This document shows positions 12,947-22,976 of a stretch of 64,000 nt of DNA, piece after piece; the first letter of the stretch is position 1; each line of letters opens with the position of its first letter. The stretch spans positions 928,575 to 992,574 of the forward strand of contig NW_020194594.1 in assembly GCF_002865645.1 (NCBI RefSeq). The letters are read 5' to 3'. Origin of the DNA: Hyaloscypha bicolor E (Eukaryota; Ascomycota; Leotiomycetes; Helotiales; Hyaloscyphaceae). Made by a program: the position numbers and the translations under genes. Under the pieces are notes generated by a model. The model did no database searches and was not told the DNA's origin. It was given only the letters and a program-made list of their open reading frames with translations.

Positions 12947-13851
12947 TGTTGCTGCGAAGGAGCTCTGCTCCGGCGCTCACCCACTTCTGCCAGCGGCAGC
13001 TCTGGTCAATTCTTTGTTCGGTCCCCTCGATCGCACAATGTATTGTGTTAAATTCGCTATGAATAGATTGCTATCGATAGCAGTAGGAATGCGCTCCGTG
13101 GAGAGGAATGGACGTTCGAGAGCTCGCTCAACCGTGTGCTGTCAAAGTCGGTTGTCGTTGTCGAGCCCAAGCGGTGAACCTTATCAGCCCAGTAAACAGT
13201 GCCCAAGGCTCTTATCGGTTACCCAGCAACGCCCGCTCCCCTCCAGCATATGATTCCGTAAGCGGTATGCAAATGCTGTCGTCGTGAAGAAAGGGGGAAA
13301 AGTGAAGCTTTGGAAGCTTCGGTATCAGAATTGGACTCAGGTATCGTGGAAAGGGTCTGGGTGGACGCAAGGATCCTCAAAGTGTCGTGCCCGAGTCGTT
13401 CGCAGGGCGATGAGCTGGTGAGCTGTTAGTGGGGATGCAGGTGATGATTGCAGCGAATCGCGGGTGGCACGGCAACGATCAGGTGCAGGATCGACAGGGA
13501 TTTGTACTCGGTGCTTACGAGGCTTGATCGATATCGAGCGACAACGAGAAATACTGTACGACGGAATTTCGGTTTGATTGTTTGTACAGTGTTAGACTTG
13601 TTCGTGAGTGACTGAGGAGCGGAGTTGAGTTCAAAAGGTGAGGAAGACTGGAAGGGCCAGATTGATCCGCGTACCACGTGTTTGATAGTCTGACATGTAC
13701 TTCGCACAACAATTCAGAGAAAAGAATGACGCTGAACAACGAATATGATTCAAAGTCCAGACCTCTATAAACTCCCGAATCCGCCATCTATGGGTATACG
13801 CAAGCCTTCTAAATCCATTCCACATGTACAAACAACGCCAATCCAAACCCT
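12947..13851. other. Intergenic, no gene seen
   Basis: Spacer between two minus-strand genes. It holds the promoter of the cytochrome b561-like gene (adjacent to 12946) and the 3' flank of the next gene. Short frames on both strands show no protein-like features. Confidence 0.5.
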
Positions 13852-14711
13852 CTAGTTCCTCGCAACCACCTTCTTGATGGTGCCAAACAGACTCGAGCCT
13901 CTCTTTCTCCCAGGCGACATCAAAGGAATCTCAACTACCTGGATAACATCTTCATTCACATCCTTTCTCATAGGGAACTCCTCGTCTTCATGCACACTCC
14001 CTTGCAAGGTACTGCTGTCCGAGTATCCACTGATTCTCCGCGCATGTGAAAGTGGAAGACGGCTCGTCAGACCAGTCACACTGGCGTGTGTAATTTGAAT
14101 ATTGGGGCTTAATTCTGGCTCCAGGCTTTGGGTTTCTGGTGAGGTAGGAGACTGGAGCTCGAGCTGATTGGTTTTAAGCATCGATTGTGCAAGGCTTTGC
14201 GTCGGTGAGAACATCTGGATGTCCCCCAAGATGAGATGGGTGGCGTCTTCTCGATTGAAGTCCAGATCATCTTCAATCTCATCGTCCGAATCGATGTCGT
14301 GGTATTCCCCTTCTGTCAGAAAGGGCGAGCATGATTGACATTCAGTCTCGAAGGTCATTCGTGGGGAGAACGGCGGAGTCGAAGCTGGTGAGAAAGAGAC
14401 TTCATTTATAGATGCAGTCCGCGAGCAGTGGCCTTCCTTCAATGTGTTCTCAAGCACTTCATCCATCCTGTCATACGTCAGTATGAGAACCAATTGATGC
14501 CAAAGAGTGCTCACAAGTCGCTTGATTGGTCGAAGCTTGTCGCAAGCAACACATCCAAACTCTGCAGTTGACTTCTGAATGAATTGATTTCCTCCTTGTA
14601 GCTGTGAACTTCGTCGCCCGATATGCTCGCCCGATGCAATTGTTTCGCGAGCTCGAATCCTGCCGTCGAGACTCTCTCGATATTCTCAGCGACGCTCACT
14701 TGATCTGCCAT
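13852..14711 (-). CDS. Small protein with STAND-type fungal N-terminal segment
   Basis: Two exons: 14711-14515 and 14467-13852, joined across a 47-nt intron (GTGAGC...ACAG) in matching phase, giving about 270 aa. The start MADQVSVAENIERVSTAG, followed by an amphipathic helical stretch (KQLHRASISGDEVHSYKEE), resembles the N-terminal domain found at the head of many fungal NACHT/NB-ARC (STAND) proteins and some orphan proteins. No P-loop, NACHT or repeat domain follows. The rest is acidic and Ser/Thr/Pro-rich (about residues 75-255), with a basic C-terminus. It lies 1.2 kb from a HET gene, so a link to non-self recognition is plausible. The family assignment is a visual resemblance only; gene structure is better supported than function. 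Confidence 0.6.
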
Positions 14712-15217
14712 TTCTCTCGTTCAACGATTGACAGTTGACAAATTGATGATGCGCAAATTGGAACAGAAGAACAGCAAACGACAATCAAGAAACAAAAACG
14801 AAAGCTGACCTGCTGCCTCACTCGAGGCCCTTCCCCATTCAAGTACCTGACCACCTCATCACTCCGCCTCCTCCACGACGCAAATCCTCCATCAGCATCG
14901 CCTCCCAACTGTGCAAGGGGACGCGGTATTATCGGGTGCGTGTCGTTCTGCGCCTCGCGGTCATTGAGTACCGATGCCTGGGGTACAGGCTGCTCAGCCA
15001 CGATCAGGTTCAACTGTTCGGTTGAGCGGTTCGGCAGTCCCGCCAGGCTGCACTTGCAGGTGGGAGTCAGGTTTTTTTCCATGTTTGTGCATGTTCTCGG
15101 AGGAGGGAATAAGAGGATTTTACGGGTGTTTGCGTTGTGGAGGAAGAGTTGTGCGGAAGGAGTGAGGTCGAAGGTATTTTGGGGTGGTGCGCCTGGGCGA
15201 TCGCCGCAGGGGCCCAT
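14696..15217 (-). CDS. Possible hypothetical protein, uncertain
   Basis: An uninterrupted 173-codon frame starts MGPCGDRPGAPPQN. Its N-terminal two thirds (through residue about 136) has mixed, protein-like composition. After a possible donor at 14809 (CAG then GTCAGC) the frame becomes hydrophobic and Cys-rich, as expected of an intron or leader, and it overlaps the start of the downstream gene by 16 nt. It may be the first exon of a gene whose other exons I cannot place, or part of the 5' leader of the neighbour. I do not recognise any family. Confidence 0.25.
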   Translation of the reverse strand: MGPCGDRPGAPPQNTFDLTPSAQLFLHNANTRKILLFPPPRTCTNMEKNLTPTCKCSLAGLPNRSTEQLNLIVAEQPVPQASVLNDREAQNDTHPIIPRPLAQLGGDADGGFASWRRRSDEVVRYLNGEGPRVRQQVSFRFCFLIVVCCSSVPICASSICQLSIVEREKWQIK

Positions 15218-15942
15218 TTTGGGACCTTCGGCCCCTCTTTTTTCCTCCTCATCATCATATCACTTCACCACAAAGTTTGCCCTTCTCGAGCCAAATTATC
15301 AACCGAAATTTCACCCGAAGACTACTCGTGCTAGCTCAATCCATCCGATGAAAGCTCACGTTGAAAGAAGCAAGCTACATTGATCTCGTCTGCAATGCTG
15401 CGTTGAGTCTTCCATCGAAGCTTCCAGCCTGCAAATCCTGACCCCAGCAACTTGCGGGCACAGCAGTGCTTTCCGGATCTATGATTTTCGGTGCCCTTTT
15501 GGAAGGAACGAATCCCGAACGATCATGCTGGTGGGGGCGTGACGAAAGATATCGCGAATCACAGTCAGGATAAGCGTGTACTCTCAGCCTCGCGGACTTG
15601 ATAGCACAACACCATGGGCGATTTCCACTCTACTATAATAATTCTTCGTTCAGATCACCGAGTTTCAATCGACCGCTATAGAGAACTCTCAATAGCGCTA
15701 TTGCCGTGTCATACCTTTCGCTCTTGGGCAGTGGCCTGACACTCAGGTTGCTTGAGCCTCCCTGGGCTTAATAGTCGGACTTAACAGTCGCGGCTATTAG
15801 TTCTCACTCATCTGTGCAGCCTAATCAGTTTTGAGCGCCCCGTCATCTCTCTTCGATCGTTCCATAAGCTCTTGTCTCAATTATCCCCAGCTTAGACACC
15901 TATCTTCCTCATCATCGACTCCCTGTACTGTACAAGACAGCG
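15218..15942. other. Intergenic, promoter side of HET gene 1
   Basis: Spacer upstream of the HET gene at 15943. It contains pyrimidine-rich stretches just before the start codon, as is common in fungal promoters. No further gene or repeat was recognised. Confidence 0.5.
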
Positions 15943-18144
15943 ATGCCTCGTCGCAACCCAAAGAGGCAGTGCCGCTTGAAACTTGGAGATCACTTGGAAG
16001 TATCGCTGTTTGGCGCAGACGAGGGAAAAGACACCACAGCCGGACCCGTGGGAACGGTCGATGACGACCCAGGATCACATAATCCTGAGCCTCCCCCAAA
16101 GCACCTTCGATATGTTTACGAAACACTTGAAGGACTGGACAAAATACGCACCCTAGAACTGCATAGTACGAAGGAGAGAATTGAATGTACTCTCCAACAA
16201 ATCAGTATCTCCAAAGGCGGATATCAAGCGCTCTCCTATGTGTGGGGAAATCCAGAACCAGATTCCAACGCTATTGTCCTCGACGAAAACGGACACAAAC
16301 TTGGATACATCCCTCTTACGAAGAATCTTCAAACTGCCCTGTGCGATCTCCGGCAGACGGGGGAGATAACGAGCAAGATTTTCTGGATTGACCAGATCTG
16401 CATCGACCAAGAAGGAGAGGAGAAGAACCACCAGGTAGCACTAATGGGAGACATATATCGAAATGCAGCCCGAGTGATAACTTATTTGGGGCCTGCTGCC
16501 TCGGATGAGGAGGAGGAAAAGCGCGGGATTGACTTGTTGCATCGCCTATACGAACACTTCACCGACGACTACGATCTGATTTATCAGGCCGGCAATCTGT
16601 ACCAAGCTTATCTGAAAAAAGCAGAGTTTCCTGTGACGACCTTGCCAGAAGCATTCCAAGAGGGCCATTTCGACGAAGGGAAGTATGTGGCACAGGGATG
16701 GAAATTGTTATTCCAAGTGGCATATGGCGAATGGTCACGACGATTGTGGATTATTCAAGAACAGCTGCTTAACGAAGAAATGGTGATGCTTCGCGGTTCA
16801 TCATTGTTGTCCTGGGACGCCGTTGCTATGATTCCCGTACTTTCCAATCTACAACTGATCCCCGCAAAATTAGTCATTCGTTTCACCAGTTTCTGGCGAG
16901 AAAATACCGGGAACTCAATTGAAAACTTACATCGAATTGAGGACTCCATCTACTCCCTATGGCACACGCGAAAACAACAGAAGGAGACGGAATGCCTCTG
17001 CGTTGGAACGCAGTTGTTGTTTAATATGGCACGGTATGAATCTCAGCATTGCTGTGACCAGCGCGATCGGGTCTTCAGTTTATTAGCTATCTCCTGTGAT
17101 ACTATGAAGCTGGGTATCACTCCAGACTACTCTGCTAGCATAAGGCGCGTCTTTCACGACGCTACTATTCGAATACTGCTGACCTATTCAACTTTGGAAT
17201 CACTAGCCTGGGCTTGCCGCTGGGGTGGCAGCAAAACATGGTCTGAGGGTCAATCCGAGAACTCAGATCCCACTGCTGCCACATCAAGTCCCTCCTCGTG
17301 GGAGCTCAGGCCACCTTCTCCACCGTTTCCATCCTATATTATGTTCAGTGTATGCACTCCACATCCCCGAACTTCTGGCCTTACACGGCCTCCTCGATTT
17401 CTTCTCAACTCGACCGTCCTGGTTCTTAAAGGCCGCTTCGTCGATCGCATTTCAACAGCCACTCCCGTCATATTTCTTAGTGACTCAGTCCTTGACGGAC
17501 GCGTAGATTTATCGTGGATCCAATGTGTATCTCACAGGTGGACCTGCTTCCTTAGAGTGCTCCAGCAACTCGGAACCACATTTCAGAATGCATCTCGTCT
17601 TGCCCGCGCTATAGCTTGCGACCCAACTTGGTCTCCGCCTATGCAATGTGGACTTTCCGTCGAGGAGAGCACGTCTTTTGCTTTTTTCTCCTATTTGCGA
17701 TCGCATGTCAAGTACCTTAGATCAGAAGTTGCCAGTTTACGCCTTGAAGTCTCGGACCTGGTTCCAGAATTAAAGCAGTGGGATACTCAAATCCAAGAGC
17801 TCGCAGCCCAGCTCAGCAAGGCAATCGACCTTGGCTCGTTCCACCCCAACACTGCTATAACTCCCCAGGAGTACAAAGCATCCAATGAATTGAAGAGTCG
17901 AGGTAGCTTACATGGCCGTTCATTTTGCGCCACCGAGAACGGCCGTGTCTGTAATGCTATGAACCAAGCTGAAAAGGGAGACTTGGTGGCGGCTTTCGAA
18001 GGTGCAGACAGGCTCTTCATCCTTCGGCCTGCTGGAGAGAGGTATCGACTGGTTGGCGATGCATATGTTGACGGCTTGATGGAAGGAGAAGCGTATGAGG
18101 GTCTTGATTCGGATAAGGTGGATTATGATATCGAGTTGGTCTGA
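15943..18144 (+). CDS. HET-domain (heterokaryon incompatibility) protein 1
   Basis: Single uninterrupted frame of 733 codons starting MPRRNPKRQC. The HET domain begins near residue 94 with YQALSYVWG, continues with the second hallmark IFWIDQICIDQ (about 147-157) and the third block MGDIYRNAARVITYLG (about 168-183). A short heptad-like segment near residues 585-625 may form a coiled coil. The C-terminus has the usual HET-protein ending, a motif with LFILRPAG-x-RYRLVGDAYVDG. HET domains trigger cell death when genetically different strains fuse, in some cases through a TIR-like fold. Cytosolic location is expected. Between about residues 420 and 480 the sequence is Pro/Ser-rich and less conserved, so an unrecognised intron there cannot be excluded. 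A second HET gene lies 3 kb downstream on the opposite strand. Confidence 0.9.
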   Translation: MPRRNPKRQCRLKLGDHLEVSLFGADEGKDTTAGPVGTVDDDPGSHNPEPPPKHLRYVYETLEGLDKIRTLELHSTKERIECTLQQISISKGGYQALSYVWGNPEPDSNAIVLDENGHKLGYIPLTKNLQTALCDLRQTGEITSKIFWIDQICIDQEGEEKNHQVALMGDIYRNAARVITYLGPAASDEEEEKRGIDLLHRLYEHFTDDYDLIYQAGNLYQAYLKKAEFPVTTLPEAFQEGHFDEGKYVAQGWKLLFQVAYGEWSRRLWIIQEQLLNEEMVMLRGSSLLSWDAVAMIPVLSNLQLIPAKLVIRFTSFWRENTGNSIENLHRIEDSIYSLWHTRKQQKETECLCVGTQLLFNMARYESQHCCDQRDRVFSLLAISCDTMKLGITPDYSASIRRVFHDATIRILLTYSTLESLAWACRWGGSKTWSEGQSENSDPTAATSSPSSWELRPPSPPFPSYIMFSVCTPHPRTSGLTRPPRFLLNSTVLVLKGRFVDRISTATPVIFLSDSVLDGRVDLSWIQCVSHRWTCFLRVLQQLGTTFQNASRLARAIACDPTWSPPMQCGLSVEESTSFAFFSYLRSHVKYLRSEVASLRLEVSDLVPELKQWDTQIQELAAQLSKAIDLGSFHPNTAITPQEYKASNELKSRGSLHGRSFCATENGRVCNAMNQAEKGDLVAAFEGADRLFILRPAGERYRLVGDAYVDGLMEGEAYEGLDSDKVDYDIELV

Positions 18145-20294
18145 TCTCGTTCTTGAACGTGTGGTCTGGGATTTCGTTGTTCCTTGTAGGGTGTTAACTT
18201 ATGGACAAAAACTGGTATGGCAGTACATCTGAGATCGAACATGATGCAAGAAATGACATATTCTTTAGAGACTTTTTCGAAAATCATCTATTGTACGAGA
18301 TATGATGGGCAGTTAGTGGATGGCGATCCAACCCGCTCCGGAATTTACCTTTTATGTCGAACGATGAATGGGGGGCAAGATAGAGCTAGCTTGTCGGTGT
18401 TGGGTGTTGCTCTAGGAACTCCCTTGCTCCTAGACGCTTTTTCCTTGACTCGTCCCCATGATGTCAGGAACGCCTTTCAAATCGTAGGACCTTGCAGGAA
18501 GTAGGCTCTCTCTCCTTATACACCAACTGCTTACTGAACACTAAATTTCTACTTACAACAATAGTATTCACATGGTTAGATAATCAATAACATTTTTTTA
18601 TCAGAGTCATGGGCGAAAAAAAGAAACAGTTCCCCTTGTTGATGACTTGAACAATACTCACTGGACCAAGTTGTTGTAAGCTCTCACAACTAATCCATTG
18701 CATAGCAGAGCAAGCCGTCTGTGACACGCATAGAGAGGCAGAGGAACCCTTCAGGAACTACTTGTGGACCGAGCACCAACGCGTGGTAGGTAATAATCGT
18801 GCACAGTTTCACACATTCTGATATTAGTAGCTCTGCCATTAAACGTGAGAGGGGACTTCGATGACTACGAGTGCAAGATAACAGTTTCTTTACAACACGG
18901 AAAACCAAATCCCGTGTCGAGTCAGAGTTGGCCTTGAAAGGCTTCACGTAACCGGCATAAATCCTGCGTTGTAAGTGACGAGACCATCTAACGTATATCA
19001 TGCTCATGCCGCAGGCGGAGCTCTTGGAGGCCAAGGCTTCACTGGAGGTGCTAGCACCGATATCACCTGGGCTAGGGAGTTTATCAAGGGTACATTTCAG
19101 TAGACCGAAGCCACGAGGGTCCACTGCTACCTACATTGTGAATGATTGTTTCTAAAGCCGTATAGTACGAAGAACAATTACTAAGAAATATTCTCAGTGG
19201 ACATCATTCAAAGGCCATGGTCGCGATGTGAAGGTTGAGAAGTCGAATGAATCCCACAATTTAATCATCTATACACAAGAAGACAACTCATTTCTGACTG
19301 AAAAGTTATGTGTTTCTGATGTTTTCGCAGACAGCTCATGCTGAGGGGTGCTTCCTGTTATAGCTATAGAGTGGGCAGGATCGATTGGTCCATATCGGAC
19401 TTGACGCATGATTCAGGTGAGAGATGGAGGTTCCCGTGGAGATTCGTGGTGTTGATGTCTACAGCAAGAGGATCTGGGGAGATTCTGCTATTCCTGATCG
19501 AAGTTGGGTCCTCAGATAAGAAGCGAATTTAGCATGCATTAAATATTTCGAAGCCTTGAACACGGCATGGTAAGCCAAGAAGCTCTGGAAAGAACCAAAT
19601 CTGCCTGCATCCACAGAGCCGCAAGAACAAACTTGGTACTAGATAGCACTTCCTTAGACATGATGGCTTTAGGAACTATTGGTACCGATGGACCCTCTGT
19701 GTAGAGCCTTCTCTCCCAGAAATTGTGGATGAAGTGAGGATCCATCTAGAAGAGGAGTAGTTCAAGTCTCCGGATATTAACCTGGACCATCCTCCTTTCA
19801 AAACAACTACGGATAAGTAAGGTCCAATTAAAATCACTGCCACAGTAGTAGTGAAACGTGGTTGGAAGTTCAAACAAGCGGGCAGAGCCGTTCCGCAAAG
19901 CCTATTTGGGCTCCCAAGGATCCCGAACAGGATCCTCCCACAAAAATAGATCTATGCTCGTGAGCTTGCCATGACTTCCAATCCGACTAAACCACGCTGA
20001 AGTAATCCAACATAACGTAAGCTAATGCCTGCAGGCCTGTCAAACAAGGCTAGGCGTCATTCTGATCATTAACCCGAGATGCACTCGCAGATATTCTGCG
20101 ACCTAATACCGGAAAACCGGAAGATCCGATTGTAGGAGGATTGAAAAGTCGTCATCTTCATCCATCTCTCACACTTTTTGTCAATCCAAAACTGTGCCCT
20201 CGAGGCTGATATTCAACATCTATCAACCTTAGACCCGGCACCCAAAACGAGCCACCTCCGGATACTAAAATGGATCTTTAATGCATGCTCGGGG

Positions 20295-20400
20295 TTACTT
20301 AGCGTGTGCTCAGGCCGTGCTTAGGAATGCTCACCTACGGCTTAGGTAAAAGCAGCAGCAGCAGCTCAGGTCTAAAAACGGAAATGGAAATGGTCAGGTC
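20295..20400. repeat. Dispersed repeat, copy A (flanks HET gene 2)
   Basis: About 100 bp rich in GCTCAGG-type units, including GTGCTCAGGC, followed by a short AGC-repeat tract and TCTAAAAACGGAA. A diverged direct copy with the same order of blocks lies at 24304-24400. The two copies lie on either side of HET gene 2. It looks like part of a small non-autonomous mobile element; no ends could be defined. Confidence 0.5.
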
Positions 20401-20627
20401 GACATTCCGATGTGAGATGGCCTATTCTCCTAGCACTATTCACCCGTAAGTAGCCCCTATTATTTCTGCTGGGACTGCCTATCCTCCTAAGCGTATTGCA
20501 AGACTGCTATTTATTAATCTAATTGCATTTGAGCTTTACTCAAGCTCTTATCGAGGCTAAAAGAGATTATTAGCAATATTATCTTAAAGTGGTACGCTCT
20601 TACTCCTTTTAGAAAAGGCACAATGAA

Positions 20628-20952
20628 GGGGATTGCTAATCAGACAGTGAAATGCCTAAAAACAGTCGCTTAAACGCCCGTACCCTCACTCACAACACTA
20701 AGTTATATGCGCGCTATTTAAAAAGAGGGGAGAGTTTTGGGTGGCTAGCGTAGCGGACTAGAAAGCGTAGGTGGCCATGGACTCCTCCCGGAGCTTGCGT
20801 AGGGGCAAGATGGCCTCTGGAGTGAACGCTCGCTCCACCTGGCAAGTTGAGGAGGGAATCTCACATTCCTTGGACCTGAGTGGTGGGGGTGCTTAAGCGA
20901 CTGTTTTTTTCATTTTTTTTCAAGGCATTTCACTGTCTGATTAGCAATCCCC
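20628..20952. mobile_element. 325-bp inverted-repeat DNA transposon (MITE)
   Basis: The two ends are perfect 30-bp inverted repeats: 20628-20657 begins GGGGATTGCTAATCAGAC and 20923-20952 is its exact reverse complement. A second inverted block, ACAGTCGCTTAA, lies just inside each end (about 20662-20673 and 20893-20904), offset by A/T tracts. The flanks are near-identical 9-mers, CACAATGAA on the left and CAAAATGAA on the right if one terminal base is shared, consistent with a roughly 9-bp target duplication of the Mutator-like type. The interior has no coding frame, so it must depend on a transposase encoded elsewhere. Family assignment is a guess; the inverted repeats are certain. Confidence 0.85.
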
Positions 20953-21191
20953 AAAATGAAGTACTAGTTTCTTTTCTTTTCTCCTGATTTCAGCCTTCTT
21001 GACCTTGGCCAATGCGCATGACATTTAAGAATTTAATAAGAGGGCGTACAAACTACCCAATTCACAAGCACGGTGATATAGCCTTCGGTGGGACAGTGAT
21101 AATTTGGGGAAGGTTGTTTGCGTTTACATCTCCTTTCATTCTTGCACTTCTGTGGAGCAAGTCAATAGTGTAAGCCCTTAGATATAACATA

Positions 21192-22976
21192 CTAGCATAA
21201 AGTTATAGTTTCCTCTTGCAACTCACCACGACCCATCATTACTTTCGCTTCACCATGCATTACTCCATGAATGTAAGCCTCTCCAACAAGCTTAAACTTT
21301 CCTTCCGTCTCCGTTCTTCGAAGAATAAATGGCACACGCGCTCCAAATATAACACAACACAAATCTTCTGGCTCCATAACTGCCGGCCCCAACACATAAT
21401 AGCCATTCTCGGTGAATGCGAAGCTTCGCGCTCTACAAACAATTCTCATATCGAGCCAGAACTTCTCACGATCTCCACTTCTAACTCTTCCTTGCGAATC
21501 TGCGGAGAGCTCAACTGGTGTTGAACCTAGTCGATAATTTACGTAGGCCGCGAAATTTTCCTGGTGTTGATGCAGATTCGCCTCGGCGGAATCGTAGCCA
21601 CTACAACCAGCTATGAGTGTGAAACAGAAAGCAGTCAAATAATTGGACTGATACGCAGACGCTGACTTATTCTCTTGTATTTGTCTCCAGATTTCTCCAA
21701 AAACGCCTTCACTCGCATCTACTGACTCTTCATCGGTCTTCTTTCCAGGCTCAGCCATGTCAGAAGTGGTGAATTTGAATGAGCTGGTAATAGCACCGAG
21801 AATGACCCCCTTTATTTGGAGGCAATTTCCCCCAAGGATGTCCAATGCACAAATATCAATTCCAGTAGAAGCACCGTAAGGGAAGCCGGTGTAGATGCCA
21901 AAATTGGTCATGGTTTCCTGGACCGTCCAGTAGGGAACCCAAGACGGGAAATCGTCGTTAATTGTATTTTCATTGTGTTCCACCGCAGATAGTAATCTAT
22001 GCCCCTTCTTCTCTTTCAAAAGTTGCAATGCTAACTCGAGATAGACCTCATGGAAATCCTTGGAATAATCGGCTTTCACCAGGGTTTCGCTCTCGCCATC
22101 CAGCTGCGCAAAAGGATGGCCAAGCATTGCAAACACATGATCTCTATGATCAGCACAACCCAGCCAACTTCCCTGGTTCATGAGGTCGAGGAAAGACCGT
22201 TCATGGGTCCAATTATTCTTCTCCCATTCCGGGGACCAATCCACCCATTCGATATGGATGCTGTTGAACTCAACGCCGGCTCGGAGCAACAAGTGGCCAG
22301 CACACCTATCCACCCACATGGCCATTGTCATGAGTTTGCGGTAACTGAACTCGTAGTCCCCATACAGAACCCACGGATCTTTCGCCAGTCCCACCTCCTG
22401 GATAACCCACGTTCTTGTCCACCACACGCACCTCGCCAAAGTTGCTACTGCTGTCCATCTCACATCATTTAAAATCGGATCATCGGTTAACAATATTGGC
22501 ATCTCCTCAACAGACTTGTACTTCGAGACCAGCTGATGATTTTCTGCGACCAACTCGGCAACATCTCGAGCACCGCCATCCTCGTCTGGTCCAAGACAAA
22601 CAAGGACCCGTTTCGCCTGGCTATAAATCGCACCCATAAACCCAACATGATGACCACGTTCCCTGATATTGCGCTGATTGATACAAATCGCGTCTGCCCA
22701 CACCACGTGGGGTTTGTCTGCATACCGGACTCTCGCGAGTGCAGCCCTCAAATTCTTGGTGATAGGGACTGTGCTGTTATTGACTTCAATCTGCTCGACA
22801 TCTCCAGAGTGGCCCCATACGTATGATAAAGCGTCGTACGGAGGTGCCGAGATGAGAGGAAAGGTTGAGAGGTGAGCTGTGATGGCGTCGCGGCCGGTGC
22901 CGGGAGCGAGATACAGGAGACGAATGTAGCGTCCGAGGGGAAGCTCGGCGTAGATTGCTTCGGTAGCGTCTCCCAT
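21192..22976 (-). CDS. HET-domain (heterokaryon incompatibility) protein 2
   Basis: Single uninterrupted frame of 594 codons starting MGDATEAIYAELPLG. The HET domain starts near residue 47 with YDALSYVWG; the second hallmark, VVWADAICINQRN, lies near residues 90-102 and the third, MGAIYSQAKRVLVCLG, near 111-126. A WTRTWVIQEVGLA segment near 185-200 is also typical. The C-terminus carries the common HET-protein ending (VPFILRR...KLVGEAYIHGVMHGEA). The likely role is non-self recognition and cell death after hyphal fusion. It is convergent with HET gene 1 and the two proteins are only distantly similar, so it is not a recent tandem duplicate. Direct repeats flank it on both sides. Confidence 0.9.
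   Translation of the reverse strand: MGDATEAIYAELPLGRYIRLLYLAPGTGRDAITAHLSTFPLISAPPYDALSYVWGHSGDVEQIEVNNSTVPITKNLRAALARVRYADKPHVVWADAICINQRNIRERGHHVGFMGAIYSQAKRVLVCLGPDEDGGARDVAELVAENHQLVSKYKSVEEMPILLTDDPILNDVRWTAVATLARCVWWTRTWVIQEVGLAKDPWVLYGDYEFSYRKLMTMAMWVDRCAGHLLLRAGVEFNSIHIEWVDWSPEWEKNNWTHERSFLDLMNQGSWLGCADHRDHVFAMLGHPFAQLDGESETLVKADYSKDFHEVYLELALQLLKEKKGHRLLSAVEHNENTINDDFPSWVPYWTVQETMTNFGIYTGFPYGASTGIDICALDILGGNCLQIKGVILGAITSSFKFTTSDMAEPGKKTDEESVDASEGVFGEIWRQIQENKSASAYQSNYLTAFCFTLIAGCSGYDSAEANLHQHQENFAAYVNYRLGSTPVELSADSQGRVRSGDREKFWLDMRIVCRARSFAFTENGYYVLGPAVMEPEDLCCVIFGARVPFILRRTETEGKFKLVGEAYIHGVMHGEAKVMMGRGELQEETITLC

Larger units (their letters stand above)
18145..21191. other. Intergenic with small repeats, no gene accepted
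   Basis: Three kilobases between the two convergent HET genes. It contains a dispersed repeat at 20295-20400 and a small inverted-repeat transposon at 20628-20952. A 144-codon frame on the minus strand at 18690-19124 has no recognisable family and no introns or neighbours that support it. The remainder shows nothing identifiable. Confidence 0.5.

Noticed and set aside
18690..19124. Minus-strand frame of 144 codons
   Set aside because: No recognisable motif, no supporting splice sites or neighbours; probably chance.
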